Of a stretch of DNA of 64,000 bases, positions 62,564 to 64,000 are shown piece by piece (the stretch's first letter is position 1; every line of letters starts with the position of its first letter). The notes under the pieces were generated by a model that searched no databases, was not told the DNA's origin, and was given only the letters and a program-made list of their open reading frames with translations. The position numbers and the translations under genes are program-made. Source of the stretch: Halomonas urumqiensis (lineage in GTDB: Bacteria; Pseudomonadota; Gammaproteobacteria; Pseudomonadales; Halomonadaceae); contig NZ_PYUD01000002.1 of assembly GCF_003028575.1 (NCBI RefSeq), positions 186,001 through 250,000 on the forward strand. Reading direction: 5' to 3'.

Positions 62564-63360
62564 TACCGCCCCTCCTTGTTGTTAGCATCTGGCAGGGCGA
62601 TAAACGATGGCAAATGGCTGACTGAGGTCTCCACCCCCTTCGAGATGGCATCTTCCGTTGGAAAAGAAATGCCAATGGAGGCAGGCGTCTGAAAATACGG
62701 CAAAGTTATCTTGTCTGGCAAGACGTATCGCTCTCCTTTTCTTATTAATTCGCCTGCCGCTGTACCCACCCCAGCAGTAACCGCACCCAAGGCAGCACCT
62801 TGTGTTACAGATTTATCCTCATCATAAAGCCAATTAGTGGCGAAGGTATGTGTACCCACTAAAGCACCACCCACGGCGGCGTTGCGCCAGGGGCTACGTC
62901 CAGCCAGCGGACCGTAAACCAGCGCCGTGCTGCCCGCCGCCAGTGTTTGGCCGATTCGGTACTCGCCGCCCTGCACCATCTGGCCTGCCGCATCGAAACC
63001 CGCCCCGGTGGCAAATAACCCGGCCGCGCCGCGAGCGGTTAGCGTGGCAGCCGTATAGGGCACGGTAAACGGCAGGGCCGCCATGCTGGCCATGCCACGG
63101 GTTAACTTGTCCTGATCCTCTTCCATCTGCGCTAATGTCCTGGTGTCCGCATCATTCAGGTTACTACTGTTGTGGCTGCTGCGGTGAGAGGCGGTATCGG
63201 CACAGGCCAGCGGGTTGATGCCCTGGGTGGTGTTGGGATGTAGCCTTACCACAGACATCCAGCCCAGCCACCTGATCATGAAAACCAAATTGCTTGAAAG
63301 CATATCTTGATGGCTGGCACCAAGAACACTAGCTCCATAAAATGGTAGCCACACCACCAA
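62563..63360 (-). CDS. Toxin C-terminal fragment, beta type (cassette B)
   Basis: A 265-codon frame, homologous over most of its length to cassettes D and G. It has the same junction sequence as D (CADTASHRSSHNSSNLNDAD) and the same beta body. Its variable segment is longer and different (GAALGAVTAGVGTAAGELIR; YVLPDKITLPYFQTPASIG), with the end HLPSFIALPD. The first 28 codons overlap the cassette A immunity gene out of frame. Its own immunity gene is broken. Confidence 0.55.
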   Translation of the reverse strand: MVVWLPFYGASVLGASHQDMLSSNLVFMIRWLGWMSVVRLHPNTTQGINPLACADTASHRSSHNSSNLNDADTRTLAQMEEDQDKLTRGMASMAALPFTVPYTAATLTARGAAGLFATGAGFDAAGQMVQGGEYRIGQTLAAGSTALVYGPLAGRSPWRNAAVGGALVGTHTFATNWLYDEDKSVTQGAALGAVTAGVGTAAGELIRKGERYVLPDKITLPYFQTPASIGISFPTEDAISKGVETSVSHLPSFIALPDANNKEGR

Positions 63361-63635
63361 AAGATATTCGTGGCAAGAGAGTGCATTATGCCGGTTGTTC
63401 CACCTACTCCCAAATCAACCTCTTCTCTTTTGAAAAACGGCTTTTTTGCCACCCAAGAATATACACAAGAAGCAAGAACTGACCCGCCCAACAGTATGGT
63501 TACATCCTCATGTCTTGGTAACTCACTCCAGGTCATCCACAACATCATGGCGCACGCCACAATTTGCAGAACCAAAATTATCACTGTGACTTGATAAATT
63601 ACCTTGCAGGATATTTGAAACTGTTTTTCTGTCAT
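63276..63635 (-). CDS. Immunity-like membrane protein, alpha family (cassette A)
   Basis: A 119-residue protein with three to four helices (VTVIILVLQIVACAMMLWMT; LLGGSVLASCVYSWVA; FWWCGYHFMELVFLVPAIKI). Ends are conserved with the cassette C protein, while the middle is diverged. AT-rich compared with the toxin DNA. It lies 49 bp after the cassette A toxin. Confidence 0.62.
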   Translation of the reverse strand: MTEKQFQISCKVIYQVTVIILVLQIVACAMMLWMTWSELPRHEDVTILLGGSVLASCVYSWVAKKPFFKREEVDLGVGGTTGIMHSLATNIFWWCGYHFMELVFLVPAIKICFQAIWFS

Positions 63636-63684
63636 TACCTGTGACCAAAACTGTATTGACTAACGCGCTTTATCATCAGCGATA

Positions 63685-64000
63685 TCACTCATCGTCTGTA
63701 TCAGGCGCGGACTGCGTTTCATCATAAACGGCCTGGGTCATCTTTTCAGTGCCGGCGCCGTAAATATTCTTCGTCCATTCAATAAATTCTTTGGAATAAA
63801 TACCCGTGTTTTGAATGCTTCCCTTCACTATGGATGCCGCACTTTGTCCAGCCAGAAACGCTCCTCCTTGTACAAGCGCACCGGTTAAATCACCATCATT
63901 GATCTTTCCGGTTACATCCGACCCCGTAATTGCTAACGCCACCCCACGACAGGGTCCGGCTAATGGATGAAGGGCGCACGTATCAACGAAGGCGCGAGCG
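63685..64000 (-). CDS. Toxin C-terminus, alpha type, cut by the window edge (cassette A)
   Basis: The last 105 codons are visible: RAFVDTCALHPLAGPCRGVA, GSDVTGKINDGDLTGA, a variable stretch (LVQGGAFLAGQSAASIVKGS), then GIYSKEFIEWTKNIYGAGTE and the end PDTDDE. It matches cassette C (61160-62173) on either side of the variable stretch. Whether this copy belongs to the full-length exoprotein gene or is another fragment depends on sequence beyond 64000. Confidence 0.58.
   Translation of the reverse strand, partial: ARAFVDTCALHPLAGPCRGVALAITGSDVTGKINDGDLTGALVQGGAFLAGQSAASIVKGSIQNTGIYSKEFIEWTKNIYGAGTEKMTQAVYDETQSAPDTDDE

Noticed and set aside
50599..64000. Genomic island integrated at tRNA-Arg
   Set aside because: The tRNA gene is complete, no integrase or second copy of its 3' end is visible, and ordinary TRAP and cytochrome genes lie between it and the toxin array.

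Overview
The window looks like a chromosomal stretch of a GC-rich halophilic gammaproteobacterium, most likely Halomonadaceae (Halomonas or a close relative). This is inferred from gene content: carnitine and quaternary-amine catabolism, several TRAP and tripartite tricarboxylate transporters, many GlxA-type AraC regulators and many c-di-GMP proteins. No rRNA or marker gene fixes the genus.

Layout. (1) 1-8781: a TauE/SafE exporter tail, then a leftward operon of a tripartite tricarboxylate binding protein, a complete SdhB/C/D/A-like complex and a two-subunit class I fumarase. The transporter's membrane genes tctAB diverge from it. Two inverted, near-identical AT-rich sites lie in the shared promoter region. 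(2) 8824-10454: a small molybdopterin-fold protein coupled to a diguanylate cyclase. (3) 10670-27918: a quaternary-amine and arginine catabolic supercluster. It holds gamma-butyrobetaine hydroxylase, CdhR-like regulator, cdhC-cdhA-cdhB (carnitine to glycine betaine), two more GlxA regulators, and a rightward operon. That operon encodes a second butyrobetaine-hydroxylase-like oxygenase, an HD-domain putative di-iron oxygenase, AruI, an orphan betaine-type binding protein, AruH, a basic-amino-acid ABC transporter and an aldehyde dehydrogenase. (4) 27934-35054: bacteriophytochrome-GGDEF with heme oxygenase, a PAS-GGDEF-EAL protein, a PAS-GGDEF protein and a GGDEF relic. (5) 35287-42709: omega-aminotransferase with LysR regulator, a double-length GntR regulator, and a TRAP transporter with an AroQ-like enzyme. 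(6) 42738-50296: a six-gene leftward copper resistance operon (cupredoxin, two-component system, CopA oxidase, CopB, CPx ATPase). (7) tRNA-Arg(CCG), another TRAP operon and a di-haem cytochrome c.

(8) 54905-64000 is the most unusual part: a leftward array of at least eight toxin-C-terminus/immunity cassettes, of the kind found downstream of CdiA or filamentous-haemagglutinin genes. Four toxin/immunity families recur (alpha A,C; beta B,D,G; gamma E; delta F,H). All the immunity proteins are small polytopic membrane proteins, while the toxin tails are Ala/Gly-rich and hydrophobic. A 2.5-kb tandem duplication is visible, and several cassettes carry nonsense mutations, frameshifts or deletions. 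The full-length exoprotein and its TpsB/CdiB transporter, if present, must lie beyond 64000. The array looks like a store of silent variant cassettes able to recombine into an active toxin gene.

All calls come from reading the sequence and from family knowledge; no database search was run.
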